This document shows positions 9,132-17,786 of a stretch of DNA of 64,000 nucleotides, in pieces. Both the position numbers and the translations under genes were made by a program. The notes under the pieces were generated by a model, which ran no database searches, was not told where the DNA came from, and worked only from the letters and a program-made list of their open reading frames with translations. Source of the DNA: SAR202 cluster bacterium (lineage in GTDB: Bacteria; Chloroflexota; Dehalococcoidia; Lucifugimonadales; Lucifugimonadaceae); assembly GCA_009392285.1 (NCBI GenBank), contig VFGU01000012.1, positions 100,045-164,044 of the forward strand, read 5' to 3'. The stretch's first letter is position 1. Every line of letters starts with the position of its first letter.

Positions 9132-10559
9132 CTATATAAAAGCCCTCATTTTGTCTAAGGTTTCTTGATATTCTACCTCAGGAACAGAGTCGAATACTAT
9201 TCCTCCTCCACCATTAAATGAAACTTTGCCATCTTTTTTTATTATCGTTCTTATTATAGTACTGGTATCAATATTGCCATTTTTTGAGAACCATCCTATT
9301 GCCCCACAGTATGGCCCTCTTCCTTCTGGTTCCAGATCATTAATAAGTTCTGATGCTCTAATTTTTGGTGCACCAACCAATGTTCCTATTGGAAATGTTG
9401 ATGAAAATGCATCGAGAGAATCTTTATCATTTGTTATAATTCCGGTTACTTCTGAAACAAGGTGGATCACATTATTATATATTTGAGTTTCCATTAAACT
9501 TTTTACTTTTACTGTCCCTTTTTTTGATACTTTACCTAGATCATTTCTTGCTAAATCTACAAGCATTATGTGCTCGGCTTTATCTTTAATGCTGGATTTT
9601 AATTTAATTTCTAACTCACTACTATCTATATTGGGATTGTTCCCGATTGTTCCTGCAACAGGTCTTATGGTTGCAATATTCCCTTTAACTGATAGAAACA
9701 TCTCAGGTGAAGAACCCGTAATTGAGAAATCAGGACAAACCAATTGATATAAATACTCTGATGGATAGTTCTTAGACAGATGGTATATCAAATTAGCATT
9801 CTCTATTTCTATAGATTTTTGAAACCTCTGAGTTAATACACATTGAATAAGTTCGCCTTCAATAATTTGGTTTTTTATATTTGATATATTTTTTAAATAG
9901 TCTTTTTTTTCTACAATTGGAAGACTTTTAGTATTTAAAAATCTATCAATTTCAGCATTGATTTTATTTAGATTAAAATTAAAGGAATATATATTTTTCG
10001 CCAAATCTTCTAGTTTATTTTTGCCTTTTTCATAAGAATCTATTTCTTGGGATGACGATACAATTGTAGATAATGTTAATGTATTTTGGTCATGGTGAAT
10101 TGTAGCAATTGTTTTAGGGACTAAAAATAGAGATTCAGGACACCCCAATGGGTCTGCCTTGAAGTTAGGCGTTTTTTCAAAGTATTTAAAACATTCATAT
10201 GATACGTATCCAAATGCGCCAATATGATCAATAGTTTCTTCACAATAAATATTATTTCTTTGATCCATTAATATCTTTCTTAACTTTGTCATAGGATTCG
10301 CGTTGTTGATAGTTATTATTTTTTCTATTTCAATGCCAATCATGGTTTTGGTTGGATGTTTTTCCCCTGAAGATATTCTTTGGAAAATAAAACCTGGGCT
10401 TTTTTGATCAGAATTTAAATGACTCAATAATAATACTCCGTCACTATTAAAATTAGGGATTTCAATTGATATGACTATCGACTTATATTGTTCAGAAAGT
10501 CTTTTATATTTATCTATGTCAGGAAAAATATGGTTATGGATTTTTTGATCTTTCTGCAT
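9132..10559 (-). CDS. Second anthranilate synthase component I-like (TrpE/PabB family)
   Basis: 475 aa chorismate-utilising enzyme. The catalytic domain has ITGSSPEMF, RPVAGT, LVDLARNDLGKVSK, FPIGTLVGAPKIRA and GPYCGAIGWFS. The RPVAGT Ala argues for anthranilate synthase chemistry; E. coli-type PabB has Lys here (PIKGT). However, the N-terminal LLES tryptophan-feedback motif of TrpE is replaced by FIFQR, suggesting loss of tryptophan inhibition. It overlaps trpE by 26 bp and lies 2 bp before trpG. It could be a feedback-free TrpE, an atypical PabB for folate, or an enzyme for a specialised chorismate product. Confidence 0.8.
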   Translation of the reverse strand: MQKDQKIHNHIFPDIDKYKRLSEQYKSIVISIEIPNFNSDGVLLLSHLNSDQKSPGFIFQRISSGEKHPTKTMIGIEIEKIITINNANPMTKLRKILMDQRNNIYCEETIDHIGAFGYVSYECFKYFEKTPNFKADPLGCPESLFLVPKTIATIHHDQNTLTLSTIVSSSQEIDSYEKGKNKLEDLAKNIYSFNFNLNKINAEIDRFLNTKSLPIVEKKDYLKNISNIKNQIIEGELIQCVLTQRFQKSIEIENANLIYHLSKNYPSEYLYQLVCPDFSITGSSPEMFLSVKGNIATIRPVAGTIGNNPNIDSSELEIKLKSSIKDKAEHIMLVDLARNDLGKVSKKGTVKVKSLMETQIYNNVIHLVSEVTGIITNDKDSLDAFSSTFPIGTLVGAPKIRASELINDLEPEGRGPYCGAIGWFSKNGNIDTSTIIRTIIKKDGKVSFNGGGGIVFDSVPEVEYQETLDKMRAFI

Positions 10560-12003
10560 ATTCCAAAGCCTTTATCAAGGCTCCCATCTTAGCTAAACAT
10601 TCGTTATGTTCTGTTTCAGGGTCAGAGTCAGCTACAATCCCTGCTCCTGCTTGAATGATTGCAGTATTTTCTTTCAATACAATCGTTCTTATAGCTATTG
10701 CTGTATCCATACTTCCATCAAAAGAGAAGTATCCTACTGCGCCAGAATATGGGCCACGTTGGAATGGCTCTCTTTCTGAAATTTGCTTCATTGCCCTAAC
10801 CTTAGGGGCCCCGCTAACAGTACCAGCAGGAAAAGCAGATCTTAGAACATCAAATGCGTTATAGTTATCTGATAATTCTGCCTCTACATGAGATACTATG
10901 TGCATAACATGAGAGTACCTTTCTATTTCCATTTGTTGGGTTACATTAACTGTTCCAGGTTTAGCAATTTTACCTAGATCGTTCCTTCCCAAATCTAAAA
11001 GCATTAAATGCTCCGATATTTCTTTTTCGTCACTTAATAAGTCTTTTTCATTATTGCGATCCTCTTCATCGGTTTTACCTCTTGGCCGGGTACCAGCTAT
11101 AGGGTGAACAGCGATTTTATTGTTATCTAGTTTAACCAGTAGTTCAGGAGATGAGCCGATTATTTGAAAATTTTCGAAGTCCAATAAAAACATGTAGGGT
11201 GAAGGATTTATATTTCTTAATGAATTAAAAATATCTATTGCTGATGACTCGGTTTTAACTTTTAACTTTTGAGATAAAACTGCCTGAATCATTTCTCCTT
11301 CGTAAATTAATTTCTTAGTATCTTCTACTGATTCCATAAATTTTTCTTTTGGGGTTATATGTTCTATTTCCAGATTATTTTTTTCAGGTTTATTTTTTTC
11401 ATCTTCAATATTAGATTCAGTTATTTGAGAAATTATATGTTCTATTTCTGTTAAACAATCATTGTATTGTTTTTCAAAATTTGCCCCATCTCTTAAGTCT
11501 GCATTACTTACAACAAAAATACTTTCCTCTTCATGATCAAAAATAATCAGAGAACTTCCTATGAGAAAAATACTTTCAGGAAAATATGCTAAAGAATCTT
11601 TAATTTTTTTTACACTTGGTTCAAAATAACTTACTGCTTCATATGACAGGAAACCTACTGCCCCTCCACTGAATTGAGGAAGATCTATTATCTCAGCCCT
11701 TTTTATGTTACTTATACTTTTTTCAAGAATTATAAGTGGATCAGCATTCGCTATATTTTCATTCTTTCCTGTTTTTATAATTTCTTTGGGGTTTATTCCA
11801 ATAAAACTATATCTGGCAAATTCCTTATTCCCTTCCACTGATTCAAGCAAGAAAGAATTTGATTTGTTATTTAAGTTTTTATACACAGATACAGGAGAAA
11901 ACTTCCCTTTATTAATCTTAATAAATATTGGAATGTAGTTATAAGATTCTGATAGTTCCTTAAAATTATCAAAACTTGGAGAAGCAGGATTTTGTACTAC
12001 CAT
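10534..12003 (-). CDS. trpE: Anthranilate synthase component I
   Basis: 489 aa. With TrpG it converts chorismate and glutamine to anthranilate. The N-terminal domain keeps the allosteric tryptophan motif SFLLESVEGNKEFARYSF. The catalytic domain has IIGSSPELLVKL, HPIAGTRPRG, LLDLGRNDLGKIAKPG, FPAGTVSGAPKVRAM and GPYSGAVGYFSFDG, all canonical for TrpE. The start overlaps the trpS end by 7 bp. A second TrpE-like gene follows directly. Confidence 0.95.
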   Translation of the reverse strand: MVVQNPASPSFDNFKELSESYNYIPIFIKINKGKFSPVSVYKNLNNKSNSFLLESVEGNKEFARYSFIGINPKEIIKTGKNENIANADPLIILEKSISNIKRAEIIDLPQFSGGAVGFLSYEAVSYFEPSVKKIKDSLAYFPESIFLIGSSLIIFDHEEESIFVVSNADLRDGANFEKQYNDCLTEIEHIISQITESNIEDEKNKPEKNNLEIEHITPKEKFMESVEDTKKLIYEGEMIQAVLSQKLKVKTESSAIDIFNSLRNINPSPYMFLLDFENFQIIGSSPELLVKLDNNKIAVHPIAGTRPRGKTDEEDRNNEKDLLSDEKEISEHLMLLDLGRNDLGKIAKPGTVNVTQQMEIERYSHVMHIVSHVEAELSDNYNAFDVLRSAFPAGTVSGAPKVRAMKQISEREPFQRGPYSGAVGYFSFDGSMDTAIAIRTIVLKENTAIIQAGAGIVADSDPETEHNECLAKMGALIKALEYAERSKNP

Positions 12004-13007
12004 TTTGACGTGTATGAATCTATCTTCATTGCTGCTCTGACCATTTTCATAGTTTCGCTAGCTATTTCTCTTGCCTTACTTGTCCCAGACATTAGGGCAT
12101 CTTCCACTTCTTTAGGGTTATTTTCATAATATTCTCTCTTTTCCCTTATAGGCGAAAGGAAATTGTTTAAAGACTCAGCTAGATCCTTTTTTACTTCGAC
12201 ATCTCCTACTTTTCCTTCTCTATACCTTTTCTTAAAATCATCTACCTTTTCTTTATCTGGATTGAATGCATCATGATATTGAAATAAAGGGTTTCCTTCT
12301 ACTGTACCTGGGTCTGTTGCCTTTAATCTTTTTGGATCAGTGTACATTGACATTACAGCCTTATTTACTTGCTCCTCTGAGAATCTTAGCTCAATAACAT
12401 TGCCTTTAGATTTGCTCATTTTATTATTGCCGTCTATACCTTTAAGTCTAGGAACTCTTCCTATTTTAGTATCAGGTTCCTTAAAAATCGGTTCAAAAAT
12501 TCTATTGAATTTTCTTACCACTTCTCTTGTCATCTCGATGTGGGGAGCTTGATCTTCTCCAACTGGCACAAGATCTGCTCTAGGTAAAAGGATATCTGCT
12601 ACCTGACTCATAGGGTAGTTAAAAAATCCTACTGTTCTCTTTTCAATAGATAGCTGATCTAATTCACCTTTTAAAGTTGGGTTTCTTTCAAGCATTCCTA
12701 GTGGAGTTACAAAACTTAACAGCATAGTCAATTCTGCATGCTCTGGTACATAACTTTGGATCACAAAATTGCTTTTTGAAGGGTCTAATCCAACTGAAAG
12801 CCAATCAATTGTTACTTGTTTAACCGAGTCTGTAATTTTATCAATATCATCAAAATTATCTCCAAGTGCTTGGTAATCAGCTATCAAGAAGAAGCATTCA
12901 TAAGAATCCTGAAATTCAAGCCAAGTTTCTAGGGCCCCAGCATAATGGCCTAAATGCAACGCCCCGGTTGGTCTAATACCCGTTAAGATTCTTTTCTTGT
13001 TAGACAT
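11997..13007 (-). CDS. trpS: Tryptophanyl-tRNA synthetase
   Basis: 336 aa class Ic aminoacyl-tRNA synthetase charging tRNA-Trp. Motifs are TGIRPTGALHLGHYAGAL (HIGH-type HLGH), PVGEDQAPHIEMTREV and NKMSKSKGNVIEL (KMSKS). It sits inside the trp operon between the aldo/keto reductase (abutting) and trpE (7 bp overlap), so tryptophan synthesis and charging capacity are probably co-transcribed. No TRAP or T-box leader is visible before it. Confidence 0.95.
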   Translation of the reverse strand: MSNKKRILTGIRPTGALHLGHYAGALETWLEFQDSYECFFLIADYQALGDNFDDIDKITDSVKQVTIDWLSVGLDPSKSNFVIQSYVPEHAELTMLLSFVTPLGMLERNPTLKGELDQLSIEKRTVGFFNYPMSQVADILLPRADLVPVGEDQAPHIEMTREVVRKFNRIFEPIFKEPDTKIGRVPRLKGIDGNNKMSKSKGNVIELRFSEEQVNKAVMSMYTDPKRLKATDPGTVEGNPLFQYHDAFNPDKEKVDDFKKRYREGKVGDVEVKKDLAESLNNFLSPIREKREYYENNPKEVEDALMSGTSKAREIASETMKMVRAAMKIDSYTSKW

Positions 13008-13922
13008 TTATGTTCTTTGCTCCCAGTCTTTACCTAATTTATCGTATCTTTCACAAAGTTCATTAATTGTTTTTTTACTTATAGGCAGAGAATTGTTGAA
13101 TGTATCTACATTATTTTTTAAATGACTAGGGTTTTGAGTTCCAATTATTCCTACATTTACTTCTTTGAAACCAAATACGAACCCCATTGAAGTTAATATT
13201 CTATCATCAGGCTCATCTTCTAATATGCCTGTTTCGCCAATGATTTGCGCTCTTTTATAGTATTCTTCTGCATAATTTGAAGGAGCAGAATGAACATGCG
13301 GATTTTCTAAGGCTCTCCATGCTCCGTTTGCTATAGGTCGTTTTGCTATTAGCCCTATATTGTTATCTTTTATGATTTGAAAAAGTTCGTACCGAGCTTT
13401 TTGCTCTACTAGATTAAAACTCGTTTGGATCGTTTCAAAGAGACCGCTTTTTGCAGCCCAAATTGCTGCTTCGTTATCTCCGCTAAAACCTAAATGCAAT
13501 ACCTTTCCTTCTTCTTTGGCTTCACTCATTGCTCGGAAAGTTTCTCCCTCTTCCAATTCTTTAAGTGTGCATGAATGAATCTGTATCAAATCTAATCTGT
13601 CAGTCCTTAATAGTTTTAAACTTCTTTCAATGCTTAATTTAACCCCCTCATAACTCCAATCTTCTAGGCTGCTATCAAATTTTGAGGCATGACCACATTT
13701 TGAAGCCAAAATTATCTCATCCCTATTAGAAGACATCGCTTTTCCAAAAAATTCTTCACTTCTGTTATAGCAAGAAGAGGTATCGAAAAAATTTATTCCT
13801 GAATCAAATGCATTGATTAATACCTCTTTAGCAACAGATTCATCGCTTGACCCTATTTCTGATAGACCTATTCCTAGTCTACTGACATTTAAACCTGTGT
13901 TTCCTAATTGAACTTTTTCCAT
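13008..13922 (-). CDS. Aldo/keto reductase
   Basis: 304 aa NAD(P)H-dependent aldo/keto reductase. The catalytic tetrad is visible: Asp and Tyr in FFDTSSCYNRSEEFFGKAM, Lys in LASKCGH and His in LIQIHSC. The cofactor region is GLIAKRPIANGAW, and the C-terminal GIIGTQNPSHLKNNV is typical of the family. The substrate cannot be told from sequence. It is the first gene of the minus-strand trp operon; its stop abuts the trpS start. Its ATG has no clear Shine-Dalgarno sequence and lies 18 bp beyond a hairpin. Confidence 0.88.
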   Translation of the reverse strand: MEKVQLGNTGLNVSRLGIGLSEIGSSDESVAKEVLINAFDSGINFFDTSSCYNRSEEFFGKAMSSNRDEIILASKCGHASKFDSSLEDWSYEGVKLSIERSLKLLRTDRLDLIQIHSCTLKELEEGETFRAMSEAKEEGKVLHLGFSGDNEAAIWAAKSGLFETIQTSFNLVEQKARYELFQIIKDNNIGLIAKRPIANGAWRALENPHVHSAPSNYAEEYYKRAQIIGETGILEDEPDDRILTSMGFVFGFKEVNVGIIGTQNPSHLKNNVDTFNNSLPISKKTINELCERYDKLGKDWEQRT

Positions 13923-13940
13923 AACAACTACAAATTAAAC

Positions 13941-13979
13941 AATAAAGCGACTCACTTGAACAGTGAGTCGCTTTTTATT
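13941..13979 (-). terminator. Hairpin terminator or attenuator between DUF5679-like gene and trp operon
   Basis: Inverted repeat AATAAAGCGACTCAC / GTGAGTCGCTTTTTATT with a 7-nt loop. On the minus strand the stem is followed by a moderately T-rich stretch (TTTATTGTTTAATTT). It terminates the 14002-14184 gene. Only 18 bp separate it from the aldo/keto reductase ATG, too few for a promoter, so operon transcripts must cross it. On the plus strand it also has a T5 tract. Confidence 0.75.
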
Positions 13980-14001
13980 GTAAGGTAATAAATAGATTTA
14001 T

Positions 14002-14184
14002 TTAACTTATCTGCTTTTCAACCTCTGCAACATCCTTGTCGCTTAGTATTCTGAATACTTTTGAAGACGGGTCTTCTGCAGCCACACCCTGAACGGCTTT
14101 TCGTCCATTCTTCATAGTAACTATTTTTGGATTTGCAATTTCTACAACCTTCTTTAATTTAACGCTATAAGCTGTTAACTTCAT
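14002..14184 (-). CDS. Small DUF5679-like protein lacking the zinc-ribbon cysteines
   Basis: 60 aa basic protein with a strong RBS (AGGAGG, 7 bp before ATG). From memory of the family, DUF5679 proteins read roughly YCVKCK..KEI.NP..VTMKNGR.A.QG.CP.CG.K.FRI. Here the frame is kept (AYSVKLKKVVEIANPKIVTM, then KNGRKAVQG and KVFRI), but every cysteine is replaced and the second CxxC becomes AEDPSSK. So it looks like a zinc-ribbon relative that no longer binds zinc. Function is unknown. It has its own promoter (14243-14271) and a terminator just downstream, so it is probably well expressed. Confidence 0.75.
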   Translation of the reverse strand: MKLTAYSVKLKKVVEIANPKIVTMKNGRKAVQGVAAEDPSSKVFRILSDKDVAEVEKQIS

Positions 14185-14242
14185 TGAAGCCTCCTAATTT
14201 GATACTAGAGTAACAAAAAATTACATCTAATTTAATATAAAG

Positions 14243-14271
14243 ATTGTACTTAAATAAACTTGATTGTTCAA
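14243..14271 (-). promoter_or_regulatory. Sigma-70-type promoter for the DUF5679-like gene
   Basis: Minus strand: TTGAAC at 14271-14266, a 17-bp spacer, and TACAAT at 14248-14243. The start point would be near 14236, leaving a 5-prime leader of about 50 nt with AGGAGG. It overlaps a candidate plus-strand promoter for pheS. It is also the likely source of read-through transcription into the trp operon. Confidence 0.65.
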
Positions 14272-14278
14272 CTATAAT
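14250..14278 (+). promoter_or_regulatory. Candidate promoter for pheS-pheT-moeA
   Basis: A perfect TATAAT at 14273-14278 lies about 90 bp before pheS. The matching -35 (TTAAAT at 14250, 17-bp spacer) is weak. It overlaps the divergent promoter of the DUF5679-like gene, so the two may interfere. Confidence 0.4.
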
Positions 14279-14367
14279 AGATAAAATTCAACTTAAATTT
14301 ATATACAGTTCCTAATTTTTAAATAAATATACCCAAATAAGGAATTATAGGAAGGCTAAACAATTAA

Positions 14368-15363
14368 TTGCTAGAAAAGTTAAAAAAATTACAAAAACAG
14401 GCTAATTTAGGTTTAAAATCGTGTAATTCTAGATCCGAATTGAATAATTGGAAGATAAAATATTTAGGAAGAAAGTCAGAATTATCCTTAATTTTAAAAG
14501 ATATTAAAAATTTAGATCCTAATATGAAAAAAGAGGTAGGAATGTTGGGGAATAAATTAAGATTGGATCTAGAAGGGATATATGATGCCCATTTAGAGGG
14601 TTTAGAATTAGGAAAAAGTGATCAAAGTTCTAGTTTAGACTATTTTTTGCCTGGAAGAGAAGAAAAAATCGGAAAACTTCACCCTGTAACCCAAACTCTT
14701 AGAGAGATAAAAAAAGCCTTTTCTTCTTTAGGCTTCCAAATAGCCGAAGGTCCTGAGATTGAATGGGATAAATACAATTTTGATATGTTAAATATTCCTG
14801 AAGATCACCCTGCTAGAGATATGTGGGACACAATGTGGATTGACGAGAAAATGAATGATAATGGCGAAAAAATGCTTTTAAGGACTCACACATCACCTGT
14901 TCAAGCAAGAATAATGGAAAGCCAAGAACCCCCAATAAGAGTTATTGTCCCCGGTAAATGTTATAGATATGAAGCCACAGACTCTACTCATGAGTGGCAT
15001 TTTTATCAAGTCGAAGGTTTGGCGGTAGACAAGAATCTCACTTTTTCTGATTTAAAGGGGACTCTTTATGAATTTTCAAAAAAAATGTTTGGTAGTGATA
15101 CGAAAATTAGATTTAGATGTGATTATTTTCCTTTTGTAGAGCCCGGTGTAGATATGTCCATATTTTGGGAAGGTAAGTGGTTAGAAATTCTTGGAGCTGG
15201 AATGGTTCATCCAAAAGTTTTTGAAAAAGCTGGGTACACGGATGCTAATATCTCTGGCTTTGCCTTTGGAATGGGGCCTGAGAGAATAGCAATGATAAAA
15301 CATGACATTGACGACATTCGACTATTTTATTCAAATGATCTCAGATTTTTAAACCAGTTTTGA
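14368..15363 (+). CDS. pheS: Phenylalanyl-tRNA synthetase alpha subunit
   Basis: 331 aa catalytic subunit of the alpha2-beta2 class II synthetase. The N-terminal coiled coil is followed by the catalytic core: HPVTQTLREIKKAFSSLGF, LLRTHTSPVQARIM (motif 2 region), ATDSTHEWHFYQVEGL, FRCDYFPFVEPGVDM, and FAFGMGPERIAMIKH (motif 3). The start is TTG at 14368, with AGGAAGG about 12 bp upstream; there is no better ATG. The A-site pocket residue cannot be judged without an alignment. pheT follows 10 bp later. Confidence 0.95.
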   Translation: MLEKLKKLQKQANLGLKSCNSRSELNNWKIKYLGRKSELSLILKDIKNLDPNMKKEVGMLGNKLRLDLEGIYDAHLEGLELGKSDQSSSLDYFLPGREEKIGKLHPVTQTLREIKKAFSSLGFQIAEGPEIEWDKYNFDMLNIPEDHPARDMWDTMWIDEKMNDNGEKMLLRTHTSPVQARIMESQEPPIRVIVPGKCYRYEATDSTHEWHFYQVEGLAVDKNLTFSDLKGTLYEFSKKMFGSDTKIRFRCDYFPFVEPGVDMSIFWEGKWLEILGAGMVHPKVFEKAGYTDANISGFAFGMGPERIAMIKHDIDDIRLFYSNDLRFLNQF

Positions 15364-15373
15364 AAAAGGAATT

Positions 15374-17785
15374 ATGAAGGCACCTATAAATTGGTTAAAA
15401 AAATATGTTGATATAGATTTAGGTAATATTGATGATCTTGTACATAAACTTACCTTGGCTGGAACTGAAGTTGGCTCAGTTCATAGGCAAGGGAATTGGG
15501 AAGGCGTAGTGGTAGGAGAAGTCTTAGAGGTATCCAAGCATCCTAATGCAGATAGGTTAAATTTAGTATTAGTAAATGATAGAGGAAATCAGGTTAAAGT
15601 AGTCTGCGGAGCAAATAATTTATATGAAAAGCAGAAAATTGCTTTTGCACCAGTAGGATCTAAACTTTACAGCCCTAAGACCAGTCGAATGGAAGAATTG
15701 AAAAAAACTAAAATTAGAGGCGAAGTTTCAAATGGCATGATTTGCTCGGCGTTGGAGTTAGGTCTTGGCGATGATCATGATGGAATAATGGATTTGAATA
15801 ACGATTTAAGAGTCGGTCAAGATTTAAAAGAGATTTATAATGATGTCATAATAGATTTAGAGCTTACCCCAAACCGACCTGATTGTCTTGGAATGTATGG
15901 AATCGCAAGAGAAATTGCTGCAATTACTGGAAACCCATTAAAAGAGAATATTTATACGAATAAAATCAAAAAAAGCAACAAATTAAATGATAATTTAAGT
16001 GTTGAAATAATTGATTCTGATCTTTGCCCAAGATATATGGGGGTCGTTATAAGCGATCTAAAGATTGAAGAGTCCCCTGAATGGCTAAAGAATGCTCTAA
16101 TTTCTATTGGAGAGAACCCTATAAATAATATTGTTGATATAACAAATTATGTCATGTTTGAACTTGGTCAACCATTGCACGCATTTGATTATGAAAAAGT
16201 AAAAAATAACAAAATTCAAGTAAGAAGAGCTAAAAAAAATGAAACTCTAGTAACCCTTGAAGGCACCAAGAGAGATTTAGACACAACAATGTTGGTTATT
16301 GCAGATTCTGCTTCTCCGATGGCTGTAGCTGGAATAAAGGGAGGGATGGAATCTGGTATATCTGAGTCAACAAATTCAATTGTATTAGAATCTGCTTGCT
16401 TTGAAGGTGGAAACAATAGAAATACTGCATCTAAATTAGATCTAAAGAGTCAGGCTACTTTAAGATTTGAGAAAAATCTAAAACCTGAACTATGTGAAGT
16501 GGCTTTTTATAGGGCGATTGATATGATTCTCGAAATATGCGGAGGTAAAGTTTCATCAGAAATAGAAGATGAAGGAGGGCCATGGAAAGATAATACTAAC
16601 TTGGCAATATCTGAAAGCAGAATTAACTCGGTTTTGGGTATGAATTCTAACTTAGATATTGACGGCATATTTACCCGCCTTGGATTTACTTATAAAAAAG
16701 ACAAGAATGGCGATACAAGTTGGACTGTTGATGCACCTTATTGGAGGCCAGATTTAAATATTCCAGAGGATTTAATTGAGGAGATTGCAAGAATAGAGGG
16801 TTATGATTCAATTCCTGCCAAACCTTTGTCTGGCGTCATACCCGAGTTTAAAGAAAATCCAATATTGGATTTTTATGAAGACCTGAAAGATATATTGGTT
16901 TCCGCAGGCTTTAATGAAGTAATTAATTATTCTGCAGATTCCTATCAAAATATTAAATCTGTGTGCCCCTCTATCAAAGACTCAGAGATGATAAAAATTT
17001 TAAACCCTATGTCTCGAGAAGTTGAGTATATGAAGCCTACTTTAAAGTCAGGGTTAATCAAATCATTAAATTTCAACCTTAGAAATTCTTCAGAGGATAT
17101 TAGGCTATTTGAGTTAGGAACTTCTTTTATTAGATCTAAGAATGGCGAATTGCCAATTCAAAAAAAATTACTCACCTGCGGGATCATAGGGAGGCTTGAG
17201 AAGACTCTTTGGGAATCTGGCAGAGAAATAGACATATATGATGCTATTGGGCTTATTGGGAGCCTATTTAATGCATTAAGAATAGATTATGAAATTTCTC
17301 CTATGAAAGATCCTATTTTTAATCAGGACAAGAGTTTCAAAATTATTGCAGATAAAAATGAGGTAGGTGTTTTTGGAGAAATATCCAAATCAGTTTTGAA
17401 TAATTTCGAAATCAAAAATCAAAAATTAATTCTAATAGAAATAGATGCGGAGAAACTTTTTTCAAAATTTATACCAAAAGGTGAAATAAAATTCACTCCT
17501 ATAAGTAAATACCCGGTGTCTAATAGGGACATTAGTTTTGATATAAGTAATAATGTTACTGTTAATTTAATAATTGAAACATTTAATGAGAATCCTTTAG
17601 TTTTAGAATCCCAAGTAATAGATATTTATAAAGATGAATCTATAGGCTTGGATACTAAATCTGTCACAGTAAGGATCACATATGGGTCATTTGAAAAAAC
17701 ATTGTCAGGCAATGAGATTGACCAGTGTGAAAAAAGCATATTAAATTCTCTAAAAAATAAAATAGATTTTCAAATAAGATCTTAG
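15374..17785 (+). CDS. pheT: Phenylalanyl-tRNA synthetase beta subunit
   Basis: 803 aa, the usual bacterial length. In order: an N-terminal tRNA-binding/EMAP domain (VVVGEVLEVSKHPNADRLNL), the B3/B4 editing region (DLELTPNRPDCLGMYGIARE, NIVDITNYVMFELGQPLHAF), the B5 domain, a catalytic-like domain (YWRPDLNIPEDLIEEIARIEGY), and a C-terminal FDX-ACB anticodon-binding domain (KYPVSNRDISFDI and VRITYGSFEKTLSGNEID). It starts ATG 10 bp after pheS and ends 1 bp before moeA. Confidence 0.96.
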   Translation: MKAPINWLKKYVDIDLGNIDDLVHKLTLAGTEVGSVHRQGNWEGVVVGEVLEVSKHPNADRLNLVLVNDRGNQVKVVCGANNLYEKQKIAFAPVGSKLYSPKTSRMEELKKTKIRGEVSNGMICSALELGLGDDHDGIMDLNNDLRVGQDLKEIYNDVIIDLELTPNRPDCLGMYGIAREIAAITGNPLKENIYTNKIKKSNKLNDNLSVEIIDSDLCPRYMGVVISDLKIEESPEWLKNALISIGENPINNIVDITNYVMFELGQPLHAFDYEKVKNNKIQVRRAKKNETLVTLEGTKRDLDTTMLVIADSASPMAVAGIKGGMESGISESTNSIVLESACFEGGNNRNTASKLDLKSQATLRFEKNLKPELCEVAFYRAIDMILEICGGKVSSEIEDEGGPWKDNTNLAISESRINSVLGMNSNLDIDGIFTRLGFTYKKDKNGDTSWTVDAPYWRPDLNIPEDLIEEIARIEGYDSIPAKPLSGVIPEFKENPILDFYEDLKDILVSAGFNEVINYSADSYQNIKSVCPSIKDSEMIKILNPMSREVEYMKPTLKSGLIKSLNFNLRNSSEDIRLFELGTSFIRSKNGELPIQKKLLTCGIIGRLEKTLWESGREIDIYDAIGLIGSLFNALRIDYEISPMKDPIFNQDKSFKIIADKNEVGVFGEISKSVLNNFEIKNQKLILIEIDAEKLFSKFIPKGEIKFTPISKYPVSNRDISFDISNNVTVNLIIETFNENPLVLESQVIDIYKDESIGLDTKSVTVRITYGSFEKTLSGNEIDQCEKSILNSLKNKIDFQIRS

Positions 17786-17786
17786 T

